A stretch of 64,000 bases of DNA from contig NZ_JAHXDN010000003.1 in assembly GCF_019375555.1 (NCBI RefSeq), positions 186,001-250,000 on the forward strand, read 5' to 3'. The notes beneath the pieces were generated by a model. The model did not search any database and was not told the origin of the DNA. It saw only the letters and a program-made list of their open reading frames with translations. The position numbers were made by a program, and so were the translations under genes. This document shows, piece after piece, positions 1-8,323 of the stretch (positions are counted from its first letter, which is position 1; each line of letters opens with the position of its first letter). This DNA comes from Roseobacter insulae. Its GTDB lineage: Bacteria; Pseudomonadota; Alphaproteobacteria; Rhodobacterales; Rhodobacteraceae.

Positions 1-51
1 CGCCATCGTCATGCCAAGCACCAGTGCCGGCAAAATCATCATCCTGCGCAT
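1..51 (-). CDS. Start of a secreted or membrane protein, cut by window edge
   Basis: Only 17 codons are inside the window. They begin at an ATG preceded by an AGGAGA ribosome binding site about seven bases upstream, and encode MRRMMILPALVLGMTMA, which looks like the positively charged start and hydrophobic core of a signal peptide. The gene follows the MmgE/PrpD gene on the same strand with a 63-base gap, so it may be the next gene of that operon. Its function cannot be told from what is visible. Confidence 0.5.
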   Translation of the reverse strand, partial: MRRMMILPALVLGMTMA

Positions 52-114
52 CAGAGGTCTCCTGTCCAGTCGGCTGTATAACGGGCCCGTCGGCAAGATG
101 GTTCCCCCGATCGA

Positions 115-1470
115 TCAGATGGCGGGAACATGCCGATCGACCGGTGTGAGGCACAGATCGCGAAGCCGCGCGAAATCGTTTTCCGCGAGGCTGTCGAAAT
201 GGCGGCAGAGCGTTTCGATTTCCCGCGCACGCGCACGGCCCAGAACAGGGTCGGCGAAGAGGTGAAACTTTTCTGAAATCTCGGCATCTGACAGGGGCAG
301 ATCGGTATCCCCACGCGGGGTGCGTGGCGACGACGTGATCTCGGTGCCATCGGTCAGCGTCAACGTGACCTGCGCCCATCTCTTACCGTCACTCATACTT
401 GTAAAGTGCGGGTCATCAATCAGTTGCGTCGCATTGCTCACGCGGAGGATCTCGGGGTCACGCAGTGTCGATGGGGTCAGTTCCCTCGCGCCAACCTGTC
501 CCCGGACGATCATCGCGGCCACCGGAAAGGCAATGGCATAGGCAAATTCATCTGCGGTCGCGGGGCGGTGACCGGCAAGCCGCGTTGCATTGTGAAACGT
601 CTTGATGTCGACGCGGGCAATCTGACGGTGAGTCAGCCCGTGGTCTCGCATCAGGTCGCCGGCGGCATCCATGGCCGGATGCGCCCACCGGCAACAGGGG
701 TAGGGCTTGTAATGGGTGTCTTCTACCAGTCGCCACGCCTTCCCAAGATCATGCCAGTACTCTGGCGCCTGTTCACAGGTCAGGGCAGGCGCACCGGTGA
801 ATCCCATTTGCGCAAGGTAGGCCGCTGTCACCCCCGAAGGCGCTCCCCATCCGACGCCGTCGCGCAGCATTGTGGGGTGATCGATACAACGCATCATCTG
901 ACTGCGTGGCCCGTGGTACTCGCCAATACCCGCCGCATGACGGATCTGGTCCGCCGTGCAGTCCAACGCCCGTGCCGCCGCCGTGGCGACGCCCACCGCA
1001 GTCCAGGCACCGGATGTGTGATACTCTGCGCAGGTGGCATGTTGCGCCAGCCCGGCGCGGTAGCTGACCTCGTAGGCGATGGCCAAAAGAACTGCAAAAT
1101 CAGACCCTTTCATCTCTCCCCTGATGTCAGAGAGCGCCAGCATGGCGGGGAAAACCGCAGCCCCTGCATGTCCTTTGCAGGGCGACGACCCGTCATGCGC
1201 GTCGATACTGTCGACCGTGAATGCCCCGGCCATGGCCGCGCCCGCCGGGCTGACGGTCGCCCCGTTCATCAGGATACGTGATCCGCCGGCCTGTCCTGTT
1301 CCAAAAAGCGCCATCGCGCAGTTGCGCGCAATGTCGGACATAGGCGTGGTACTGGCTGCCGCCGCAACACCCATTGTGTCGAGAAAGGACCGGCGCAGCA
1401 CCGCCAGCACCGCTTCGGGCAGGTCATCATATGTCAGCGCGGCAGCGAAGTCGTGAAAGGCCGGGGGCAT
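115..1470 (-). CDS. MmgE/PrpD family protein
   Basis: A 451-residue protein of the MmgE/PrpD family, which includes 2-methylcitrate dehydratase, cis-aconitate decarboxylase and many proteins of unknown substrate. The length is normal for the family (about 450), and the start MPPAFHDFAAALTYDDLP followed by FLDTMGVAAA and later HAGAAVFPAMLAL fits its all-helical N-terminal domain. I chose ATG at 1470; an upstream TTG would add 13 residues but has no better ribosome binding site. It lies 66 bases after the hydrolase-dehydrogenase fusion gene on the same strand, so a role in acyl-CoA or methylmalonate-linked catabolism is possible. The substrate is not predictable from sequence. Confidence 0.85.
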   Translation of the reverse strand: MPPAFHDFAAALTYDDLPEAVLAVLRRSFLDTMGVAAAASTTPMSDIARNCAMALFGTGQAGGSRILMNGATVSPAGAAMAGAFTVDSIDAHDGSSPCKGHAGAAVFPAMLALSDIRGEMKGSDFAVLLAIAYEVSYRAGLAQHATCAEYHTSGAWTAVGVATAAARALDCTADQIRHAAGIGEYHGPRSQMMRCIDHPTMLRDGVGWGAPSGVTAAYLAQMGFTGAPALTCEQAPEYWHDLGKAWRLVEDTHYKPYPCCRWAHPAMDAAGDLMRDHGLTHRQIARVDIKTFHNATRLAGHRPATADEFAYAIAFPVAAMIVRGQVGARELTPSTLRDPEILRVSNATQLIDDPHFTSMSDGKRWAQVTLTLTDGTEITSSPRTPRGDTDLPLSDAEISEKFHLFADPVLGRARAREIETLCRHFDSLAENDFARLRDLCLTPVDRHVPAI

Positions 1471-1536
1471 GCAATACTCACTGTGGTCTGCCGGAAGCTT
1501 ACGCTGCAAAATCCGTCGGGAATGCCTGTTCGCGAC

Positions 1537-3462
1537 CTATGTCTGCCGTCCGCGTCCGGCAAACCGGGGCAGCATGGCCGAGAAATCCTTGCCCCGGCCG
1601 TCTTCTTGCTGCACGAACTGGGCGTACAGCGCCTGCGCCAGCGCACCCATGGGGGTGTCGGCATCGACTGCCTCTGCCGCCTGTTGCGACAGACCGAGGT
1701 CCTTCAACATCAGTTCCGCCGCGAACCCAGGAAGGTAATCATTGTCAGCCGGGCTTTCAGGGCCAACGCCGGGGGCAGGGCAGTAGGCATTCATTGACCA
1801 GCTATAGCCTGATGAGGTGCTGACGACATCGAACATCTTCTGCCGGTCGAGACCCAATTTATCGGCCAGGGCAAAAGCCTCGCAGGTGGCGATCATCGTG
1901 GCGCCAAGAATCATGTTGTTGCAGATTTTTGCGGCCTGACCCGCCCCGGCGTCACCGCAATGCACGGCCTTTTGCCCCATGATGTCAAAGAGCGGCCGGG
2001 CCTTTTCGAAGCCTTCTGCCGTGCCACCCGCCATGAATGTGAGCGTTCCGCCCGCCGCACCGCCGATCCCGCCTGAAACCGGTGCATCCACGAAGAGCAG
2101 GCCACGCGCGGTGGCCTTTTCGGCAACGGCGCGCGCGCTTTCGACATCCACGGTCGAGCAATCCAGAAACAGGGCGCCCGGTTGCATTGCGGGCAGAACC
2201 TCGGATGCGACCTTGCGCAGGATGTCACCGTTTGGCAGCATCGAAATCACCACGTCGGCATCCTGCGCGGCCTCCGCTGCCGAGGCCACCATGTGCACGC
2301 CCTCTGCGGTGATATCCGCCGTGTCAAAGCCTGCGACCTTGTGACCTGCCTTGGCGAGATTGATGGCCATGGGCGCGCCCATGTTACCCAGGCCCACAAA
2401 GCCGATATTGCGCGTTGTCATCTGCGTCTCTCCCAGTTTCAGTGCCTCTTTTCCCAGTGGCATCAGCATTTTGCTGACGCTGGCCGACGGGACGGCCTGA
2501 TCGGCGAATTGCCACCGGGGCGCGCGGTCCTTGTCAATGATCGCCGCGCGTATACCTTCCAGAAAATCGCCGTGCTCCATCGCCCGGTAGGTAAAGCGGT
2601 ACTCCAGGTCGAGCGCCTTGGCCATGGTCAGGGACGGGCCGCGCAGCCGGTGCAGCAGTTCAACACAGCAGGCCATCGACAGCGGGCTGTTGCGCGCCAT
2701 TCTGTCCAGTGTTGCAGAAGCGAATTCCCCGCCGGAATGGCGCAGCGAGTTCAGGATATCGCCAAGCGTTTCCCCGCCGAAATGCTGATTTATCGTATCA
2801 AGATCGCCAGCAAGGTGCCCCGCCGGAGGTGGCTTTGCCGCCTGATCCAGAACATCGGTATCCGCACCGGCCTCCAGTGCTGCAATCAGCGAGGGCCAAT
2901 CCGCCTGAGGGATGAAGAGATCGGCAAACCCGGCCAGAATGGCATCTGCGGCGGTCATCCGTGTGCCCGTGGTGCCAAGATATTCACCCAGCCGACCCGG
3001 CGCGAGGGCGAGGATCAGCGAGCCGCCAACATCGGGCACAAGGCCGATCCCGCATTCCGGCATCGCAATTTGGCTGGTTTCGCCGACAACACGGTGCGAA
3101 CCATGGCATCCGATACCAACGCCGCCACCCATGGTAAAACCGTGCAGGAACGAGATGACGGGCTTGGGATATTCAAAGATTTTCGCATTCAGGCGATACT
3201 CATCCGCCCAGAATTTCTGGCCGTATGCATAGTTTCCCTGAAGGCCGGTCTGGTACAGTTCGGCAATGTCACCACCCGCGCAGAAGGCGCGTTCGCCCAT
3301 CGCGTCCAGAACGATCCGGGTCACGGCAGGGTCCGTGCGCCAGGCATCAAACGCCGCTTCGATCGCAAGGCACATGTCATACGTCATTGCGTTGAGAGCA
3401 TCGGGCCGTTGCAGGGTGATACGCCCTGTCGTGCCGCGAACAGATATGGAGAGGTCTTTCAT
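1537..3462 (-). CDS. Fused 3-hydroxyisobutyryl-CoA hydrolase / 3-hydroxyisobutyrate dehydrogenase
   Basis: A 641-residue ORF joining two successive valine catabolism enzymes. Residues 1-347 are an enoyl-CoA hydratase-fold 3-hydroxyisobutyryl-CoA hydrolase: oxyanion motif MGGGVGIG near 111-118, MPE with Glu136 and PDVGG with Asp144, matching the acidic pair of the hydrolase family. Residues 348-641 are a complete 294-residue 3-hydroxyisobutyrate dehydrogenase (MmsB): the Rossmann motif GLGNMG, DAPVSGG, and GQAAKICNN with the catalytic Lys. The two are normally separate, adjacent genes. The junction keeps an internal ATG at 2421 preceded by GGGAGA, so MmsB may also be made alone. The first enzyme would release free 3-hydroxyisobutyrate and the second would oxidise it to methylmalonate semialdehyde for MmsA. 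Confidence 0.9.
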   Translation of the reverse strand: MKDLSISVRGTTGRITLQRPDALNAMTYDMCLAIEAAFDAWRTDPAVTRIVLDAMGERAFCAGGDIAELYQTGLQGNYAYGQKFWADEYRLNAKIFEYPKPVISFLHGFTMGGGVGIGCHGSHRVVGETSQIAMPECGIGLVPDVGGSLILALAPGRLGEYLGTTGTRMTAADAILAGFADLFIPQADWPSLIAALEAGADTDVLDQAAKPPPAGHLAGDLDTINQHFGGETLGDILNSLRHSGGEFASATLDRMARNSPLSMACCVELLHRLRGPSLTMAKALDLEYRFTYRAMEHGDFLEGIRAAIIDKDRAPRWQFADQAVPSASVSKMLMPLGKEALKLGETQMTTRNIGFVGLGNMGAPMAINLAKAGHKVAGFDTADITAEGVHMVASAAEAAQDADVVISMLPNGDILRKVASEVLPAMQPGALFLDCSTVDVESARAVAEKATARGLLFVDAPVSGGIGGAAGGTLTFMAGGTAEGFEKARPLFDIMGQKAVHCGDAGAGQAAKICNNMILGATMIATCEAFALADKLGLDRQKMFDVVSTSSGYSWSMNAYCPAPGVGPESPADNDYLPGFAAELMLKDLGLSQQAAEAVDADTPMGALAQALYAQFVQQEDGRGKDFSAMLPRFAGRGRQT

Positions 3463-3849
3463 GCGAATCTGATACGGCAGTTGTCAGAGGGCAGCAACCG
3501 GATCGACGTGTCCAATCGGGCGCAAATGGCGTGTTTCAATTGTCATTGTTCGCGGTATGAGAGAATGGCGGCGACAAACGCCCGGCGGAAGCTGCAACCT
3601 AAGCGAGAAACCGCTGATGTCCGGCGTAAAAATTACGGCATCGGGATGGGCTATCTGAAAAAGTAAAAATGGTTAATCAGCGTAACACTATGTATTTTAT
3701 ACAAAATTCTTTAGAGGTTAAAGAAAAACTAATTAAAAAATTTGCGGCGAAAATTTGCCTATGGTACGGTTCGGTACGTGAAGGGAGCCCGGCAAAAAAA
3801 ATCAGCGCGGGCTCTGGTGGTGTAAATGTAGAGATTTGAAGGGATTCTC
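3463..3849. other. Divergent intergenic region, AT-rich
   Basis: A gap of 387 bases between the leftward fusion gene and the rightward VPLPA-CTERM gene. It becomes strongly AT-rich from about 3660 to 3760 and presumably holds promoters for both genes. GAGCCCG (about 3786) and CGGGCTC (about 3810) could form a 7-bp stem in the leader of the surface protein mRNA. I see no convincing gene or named regulatory motif. Confidence 0.5.
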
Positions 3850-4557
3850 ATGAAAAGAAATTTGATCTCATCGGTGGCCGTTTTGGCGCTGAGTGCAGGG
3901 GTGGCATCCGCCGCGACCTTCTCCGGCAGCACATCCGGCTACTTTTACAAGGAAAACGGTGCCAGCGGCACCTACACCGGTATCAACAGCGGTGGCAAAA
4001 GCCTGCATTGGGGCTGGACGCCATTCTGGGAAGATACCGACTGGTTTACAGGTGACACAAGCTACCTGAAAATCCGCGACTACAGCTTTGATCAGCACCT
4101 GAACAAGGGGAAGAACAAGATCAAAGTTGGCCGCTTCGACTGGTGGAACGCGTCTTCGACGCGGTATGATCCGGAGTTCACCGCGAAAGCGGTGCTGCGT
4201 TTCAACCTTGATACCCCTAAGGATTTGCCAACGGCCTACGACTGGGTCGGGTTCGACATCACGTCGACCGCAAACTCGGGCGATCCGTCTGCCGACTCCA
4301 TTCTGGGGTGGTCTTTCGACGACTACAATCTGGATCTTCCGGTGTCGCTGGGCAAAGGTATCAAGCTGACAGGCTTCTCCTATAAGGCCTGGGGCGGGAC
4401 GTTGACCGGCAACAACTGGGAAAACGCAGAAGACACATGGAGTTCCCTGAAAGTCTACGCGCATGTGGAAGTTGTTCCACTGCCGGCGGCGGCATGGATG
4501 CTTCTGGCGGGTGTCGGCGGTCTGGCCGGCCTGAGCCGTCGCAAGAAAGCAGCCTGA
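3850..4557 (+). CDS. VPLPA-CTERM sorting domain surface protein
   Basis: A 235-residue exported protein. It has a signal peptide (about residues 1-22, ending GVASAA), a beta-rich mature part rich in Trp, Tyr, Gly and Ser, and a C-terminal tail VPLPAAAWMLLAGVGGLAGL followed by SRRKKAA. That tail is the tripartite VPLPA-CTERM signal (short motif, membrane helix, basic end) recognised by an exosortase-type sorting enzyme in Rhodobacterales. The central region resembles choice-of-anchor K domains, a tentative match. An AAGGGA ribosome binding site precedes the ATG and a strong terminator follows. It is probably an extracellular or biofilm-matrix protein; the exosortase is not in the window. Confidence 0.85.
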   Translation: MKRNLISSVAVLALSAGVASAATFSGSTSGYFYKENGASGTYTGINSGGKSLHWGWTPFWEDTDWFTGDTSYLKIRDYSFDQHLNKGKNKIKVGRFDWWNASSTRYDPEFTAKAVLRFNLDTPKDLPTAYDWVGFDITSTANSGDPSADSILGWSFDDYNLDLPVSLGKGIKLTGFSYKAWGGTLTGNNWENAEDTWSSLKVYAHVEVVPLPAAAWMLLAGVGGLAGLSRRKKAA

Positions 4558-4579
4558 GCCTTCAGACAGCAAAAGTAGA

Positions 4580-4611
4580 AAAAGCGGCTCCACCCGGAGC
4601 CGCTTTTTTTA
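4580..4611 (+). terminator. Rho-independent terminator
   Basis: GCGGCTCC at 4584-4591 pairs with GGAGCCGC at 4596-4603 around an ACCC loop, flanked by AAA/TTT and followed by seven T residues. It lies 23 bases after the VPLPA-CTERM stop codon. The A-run on the other side means it may also serve the convergent mmsA gene. Confidence 0.92.
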
Positions 4612-4644
4612 TGCCTTGGTCAGAGTGCGCCGATGGGCATCCGG

Positions 4645-6144
4645 TCACTCCATCACGGGAATGGAGAATTCGCCGCCTTCCTTGATGCCCGATGGCCAGC
4701 GCGATGTGACCGTCTTCGTGCGTGTGTAGAACTTGAAGGCATCCGGCCCGTGCTGGTTCAGGTCGCCAAAGACGGATTTCTTCCAGCCGCCGAAGGTGTG
4801 GTAGGCCAGCGGCACCGGGATCGGCACGTTCACACCGATCATGCCCACGTTGACGCGGTTGGCAAAGTCGCGCGCAGCATCGCCGTCGCGGGTGAAGATC
4901 GCGGTGCCGTTGCCGTATTCATGGTCCATCGCGAGACCAAGCGCTTCCTCGTAGGATTGCGCGCGCACGGTGGACAGCACGGGGCCAAAAATCTCGTGCT
5001 TGTAGATGTCCATATCCTTGGTGACATTGTCAAAAAGATGTGGCCCGACAAAGAACCCATCTTCGTAGCCCTGAAGGTTGAAATCACGACCGTCCACCAC
5101 AAGCTTCGCACCCTGATCGATGCCGGTTTGCACCAGCCGTTCGATGTTCGCCTTGGCCGCGGCAGTTACCACGGGGCCGTAATCCACGTCCTTGCCTGCG
5201 GTGTAGGGGCCGACTTTCAGCTTTTCGATGCGGGGCACCAGCTTTTCAATCAGCCGGTCGGCTGTGTCGTCCCCCACTGGCACGGCGACGGAAATTGCCA
5301 TGCAGCGTTCGCCGGCAGCACCGTATCCGGCGCCGACAAGCGCGTCTGCCGCCTGATCCATATCCGCATCCGGCATGACGATCATATGGTTCTTGGCGCC
5401 GCCAAAGCATTGCACCCGCTTGCCGTTCGCGCAGCCGGTTGAATAGATGTATTCGGCAATCGGTGTGGAGCCGACGAAGCCGATCGACTGGATCACGTCG
5501 TTGTGCAGGATGGCGTCCACGGCTTCCTTATCCCCGTTCACAACCTGCAGAACGCCTTTCGGCAGACCGGCTTCTTCCATCAGTTCGGCCAGCATCAGGG
5601 GCACCGAAGGGTCGCGTTCGGAGGGTTTGAGGATGAAGGCGTTGCCGCAGGCGATGGCGGGCGCAAACATCCACATCGGGATCATTGCGGGGAAGTTGAA
5701 GGGCGTGATGCCCGCCGTGACACCCAACGCCTGCCGCATCGAATACATGTCGATGCCGGGACCGGCGCTGTCGGTATACTCACCCTTCAGCAGCTGCGGC
5801 GCGCCGATACAGTATTCTACAACCTCCAACCCGCGCTGCACGTCACCGGCGGCGTCGGGCAGGGTCTTGCCGTGTTCGCGGCTCAGCGCTTCGGCCAGCT
5901 TCTCCATGTCGCGGTTCAGAAGGTCGACGAACTTCATCAGCACCCGGGCGCGACGCTGCGGATTGACCGCAGCCCAGCCGCGCTGTGCCTCGGCGGCATA
6001 GGCGACGGCCTGATCGACCTCGGCCGTGGAGGCCAGCGGGCATTTTGCCTGCACCTCGCCGGTGGCCGGGTTCATGACATCCGCAAACCGGCCCGATGTG
6101 CCTTTGACATGCTGTCCGTTGAGGTAATGGGTGAGTTCTTGCAT
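4645..6144 (-). CDS. mmsA: CoA-acylating methylmalonate-semialdehyde dehydrogenase
   Basis: A 499-residue aldehyde dehydrogenase superfamily enzyme that converts methylmalonate semialdehyde, NAD and CoA to propionyl-CoA, the last step of distal valine breakdown. It shows TPFNFPAMIPMWM, the NAD-binding lysine motif ILKPSERDPS, FVGSTPIAEYIY, and the catalytic Cys near residue 281 in GERCMA. The position of the usual general-base Glu reads GGAKNH, with Asn instead, as is typical of the CoA-acylating MmsA branch. The ATG has a clear GGAGG site. It is divergent from a LysR regulator, with a 187-base promoter region rich in TTGCAA repeats. Confidence 0.95.
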   Translation of the reverse strand: MQELTHYLNGQHVKGTSGRFADVMNPATGEVQAKCPLASTAEVDQAVAYAAEAQRGWAAVNPQRRARVLMKFVDLLNRDMEKLAEALSREHGKTLPDAAGDVQRGLEVVEYCIGAPQLLKGEYTDSAGPGIDMYSMRQALGVTAGITPFNFPAMIPMWMFAPAIACGNAFILKPSERDPSVPLMLAELMEEAGLPKGVLQVVNGDKEAVDAILHNDVIQSIGFVGSTPIAEYIYSTGCANGKRVQCFGGAKNHMIVMPDADMDQAADALVGAGYGAAGERCMAISVAVPVGDDTADRLIEKLVPRIEKLKVGPYTAGKDVDYGPVVTAAAKANIERLVQTGIDQGAKLVVDGRDFNLQGYEDGFFVGPHLFDNVTKDMDIYKHEIFGPVLSTVRAQSYEEALGLAMDHEYGNGTAIFTRDGDAARDFANRVNVGMIGVNVPIPVPLAYHTFGGWKKSVFGDLNQHGPDAFKFYTRTKTVTSRWPSGIKEGGEFSIPVME

Positions 6145-6240
6145 CTGATCCTCCGGGGTGATGAGCGACGCACGGTCGTGTCGCTATGTGATCCACGCAG
6201 ACAGAGCCTCGGGCCCGGCTGCGGTTGACCGGCAGCATAG

Positions 6241-6300
6241 TCTTGCAAAAACCGACGGGAAAGGGGCAAGGTGGCAAAGTTGTTTTGCAATTTTGCAAAA
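6241..6300. promoter_or_regulatory. Repeated TTGCAA boxes, candidate LysR operator
   Basis: The mmsA-lysR divergent region has three TTGCAA cores: 6243-6248, 6285-6290 and 6293-6298, the last inside the perfect palindrome TTTTGCAAAA at 6291-6300. Spaced T-rich/A-rich half-sites between a LysR gene and its divergent target are the usual layout for LysR control. Assigning them to this regulator is inference. Confidence 0.5.
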
Positions 6301-6331
6301 TGGGTGCTTGCGGGCAAGGGAGAATGAGCCA

Positions 6332-7228
6332 GTGCAAACGAACTGGGATGACCTGCGCCTGTTTCTGGCAGTCGCCCGCGAAGAGAGCCTGTCGGGCGCG
6401 GGCAAAATCCTGCGGCTTGACCCGGCCACTCTGGGGCGTCGCATGCAGCGGCTGGAGGCCACGTTGCAGGCCAATCTGTTCGCCAAATCGCCACAGGGCT
6501 ACGCGCTGACGGAGGCGGGCGTATCCCTGTTGGCGCGTGCGGAAACGGCAGAGCGGGCCATGCGCGGAGTGGTTGCGGATTTACCGGCGCAGACCGATCA
6601 ACTGAGCGGGCAGATCCGTATCGGTGCCCCGGATGGCAGTGCCAATTACCTGCTGCCCCAGGTCTGTGCGGCGATTTCCGATGACAATCCTGATCTCGAT
6701 ATCCAGATCGTGGCGCTGCCGCGGGTTTTTAATCTGTCGCGGCGCGAAGCGGACATGGCGATTGCTGTCAGCGCGCCCACGGCGGGTCGGCTGGTGGTGC
6801 AGAAAATCACCGACTACCACCTTCATCTCGCGGCCTCCGACACCTATCTCGCGGCACATCCGGCAATTATCAGCACGGCTGACCTGCGCCAGCACCGGAT
6901 TGTCGGCTACATCCCAGACATGATTTTCGACCGGGAGTTGGACTATCTGAGCGATCTTGGGATTTCCCGCGTGTCGCTGGCGTCTAATTCGGTTTCGGTT
7001 CAGATCAACTGGATTCGCCAGGGCGGCGGCATCGGAATCGCGCATGATTTCTCCGTTCCCGCGATGCGCGGCGTGCGGCGTATTCTGACGGATCAGATCA
7101 GTCTGACCCGGGCTTTCTACCTGATCCGTCACGCCGATGATCAACGCAACACCCGTCTCAGCCGGTTTGCAGAGGCGCTGAGCACAGGTCTGCGCGCAGA
7201 AGTTGCAAGACTTGAAGCGCTGGCTTGA
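6332..7228 (+). CDS. LysR family transcriptional regulator
   Basis: A 298-residue LysR-type regulator. The N-terminal helix-turn-helix spans about residues 1-60 (WDDLRLFLAVAREESLSGAG, then LDPATLGRRMQRLE), and an effector-binding domain follows. I chose GTG at 6332 because an AAGGGAG site sits nine bases upstream and the product starts just before the HTH, as usual in the family; an in-frame ATG 174 bases upstream would add an implausible extension. It is divergent from mmsA, so it probably controls valine catabolism genes. The inducer is unknown. Confidence 0.9.
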   Translation: MQTNWDDLRLFLAVAREESLSGAGKILRLDPATLGRRMQRLEATLQANLFAKSPQGYALTEAGVSLLARAETAERAMRGVVADLPAQTDQLSGQIRIGAPDGSANYLLPQVCAAISDDNPDLDIQIVALPRVFNLSRREADMAIAVSAPTAGRLVVQKITDYHLHLAASDTYLAAHPAIISTADLRQHRIVGYIPDMIFDRELDYLSDLGISRVSLASNSVSVQINWIRQGGGIGIAHDFSVPAMRGVRRILTDQISLTRAFYLIRHADDQRNTRLSRFAEALSTGLRAEVARLEALA

Positions 7229-7288
7229 CTTGAAATGGCTTTGCGGTGACGCTGAGACAGGTTTCAACACGTTCCAAGGAGGTCCGAC

Positions 7289-7723
7289 ATGTTGGTGTCC
7301 CAGATTCTAAAAACCAAAGCTTTGCAAGATGTTGTAACGGTTTCCCCAACCCTGTCGGTCGCAGAAGCAGCCAAGATTTTGTCCGAAAAGCGGATTGGTA
7401 CCGTTGTGGTGTCGCGTGACGGCAAATCTGCAGATGGAATTTTGTCGGAACGGGACATCGTGCGGGATATCGGTGTGCGCGGTGCAGGCTGCCTGACCAA
7501 TCCGGTTGACACGCTGATGACGACGAAGCTGGTCACCTGCGGGCCGCAGGACGCAGCGGATTCGGTGCTGCAGAAAATGACCGATGGACGGTTTCGCCAC
7601 ATGCCGGTGCTGGATGGCGACTCGCTGATTGGCGTGATTTCGCTTGGCGATGTGGTCAAGGCCAAGCTGATGGAACTGGCGATGGAGAAAGATGCCCTCG
7701 AAGGGATGATCATGGGCCACTGA
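7289..7723 (+). CDS. CBS domain protein
   Basis: A 144-residue protein made of two CBS motifs (about residues 8-60 and 75-130), which together form one Bateman module that binds adenosine nucleotides. Recognisable parts are GTVVVSRDGKSADGILSERDIVR in the first repeat and RHMPVLDGDSLIGVISLGDVV in the second. No catalytic domain is attached, so it is probably a stand-alone nucleotide sensor. A strong AGGAGG site precedes the ATG. The next gene, coaD, starts 99 bases later in the same direction and may be co-transcribed. The partner protein cannot be named. Confidence 0.9.
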   Translation: MLVSQILKTKALQDVVTVSPTLSVAEAAKILSEKRIGTVVVSRDGKSADGILSERDIVRDIGVRGAGCLTNPVDTLMTTKLVTCGPQDAADSVLQKMTDGRFRHMPVLDGDSLIGVISLGDVVKAKLMELAMEKDALEGMIMGH

Positions 7724-7822
7724 TACGGCCGTTTTCCGATCCTTGCACAGACAGGATAACTGCTTGCAATTCCGGGCCTTAAATGGTCGGGTTGCCCGAA
7801 CATCCACGACAGGAGAGCCCAC

Positions 7823-8320
7823 ATGCGCGTTGGCCTCTATCCCGGTACCTTCGACCCGATCACACTGGGCCACATTGACATTATTCGCCGGGCAGCGGTT
7901 CTGCTGGACCGGCTGGTCATCGGGGTTGCGATCAATCGCGACAAGGGGCCGCTGTTCCCTCTGGAAGAACGCGTTGCGCTGATCGAGGCAGAATGCGTGG
8001 AACTGGCCGCTCAGACCGGGATCGAAATCCTTGTGCATCCGTTCGAGAACCTGCTGATCGATTGCGCCCGCGACGTCGGGGCGCAGATCATCGTGCGGGG
8101 TCTGCGCGCGGTCGCGGATTTCGAGTATGAATACCAGATGGTGGGCATGAACCGGCAACTGGACGACGGGATCGAAACCGTCTTTCTGATGGCCGAAGCC
8201 CAGCATCAGGCCATCGCGAGCAAACTCGTGAAGGAAATCGCCCGGCTTGGCGGGGATGTCAGCAAATTCGTGACGCCGCGCGTTAACGCGGAACTGGTGC
8301 AGCGCATGGGTAACCGCTGA
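7823..8320 (+). CDS. coaD: Phosphopantetheine adenylyltransferase
   Basis: A 165-residue CoaD, which transfers AMP from ATP to 4'-phosphopantetheine to give dephospho-CoA in coenzyme A biosynthesis. The nucleotidyltransferase signature GTFDPITLGHIDI (with the T/HxGH motif) is at the start, RGLRAVADFEYEYQM follows, and the C-terminal segment reads AIASKLVKEIA where many relatives have ISSTKVRE. Length matches the family. It ends three bases before the convergent gap gene, with no room for a separate terminator. Confidence 0.95.
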   Translation: MRVGLYPGTFDPITLGHIDIIRRAAVLLDRLVIGVAINRDKGPLFPLEERVALIEAECVELAAQTGIEILVHPFENLLIDCARDVGAQIIVRGLRAVADFEYEYQMVGMNRQLDDGIETVFLMAEAQHQAIASKLVKEIARLGGDVSKFVTPRVNAELVQRMGNR

Positions 8321-8323
8321 GCG

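Noticed and set aside
2182-3666. Long plus-strand open frame of 494 codons
   Set aside because: It is antisense to the well-supported hydrolase/dehydrogenase gene and its translation has no recognisable domain; long antisense frames are common in high-G+C DNA.
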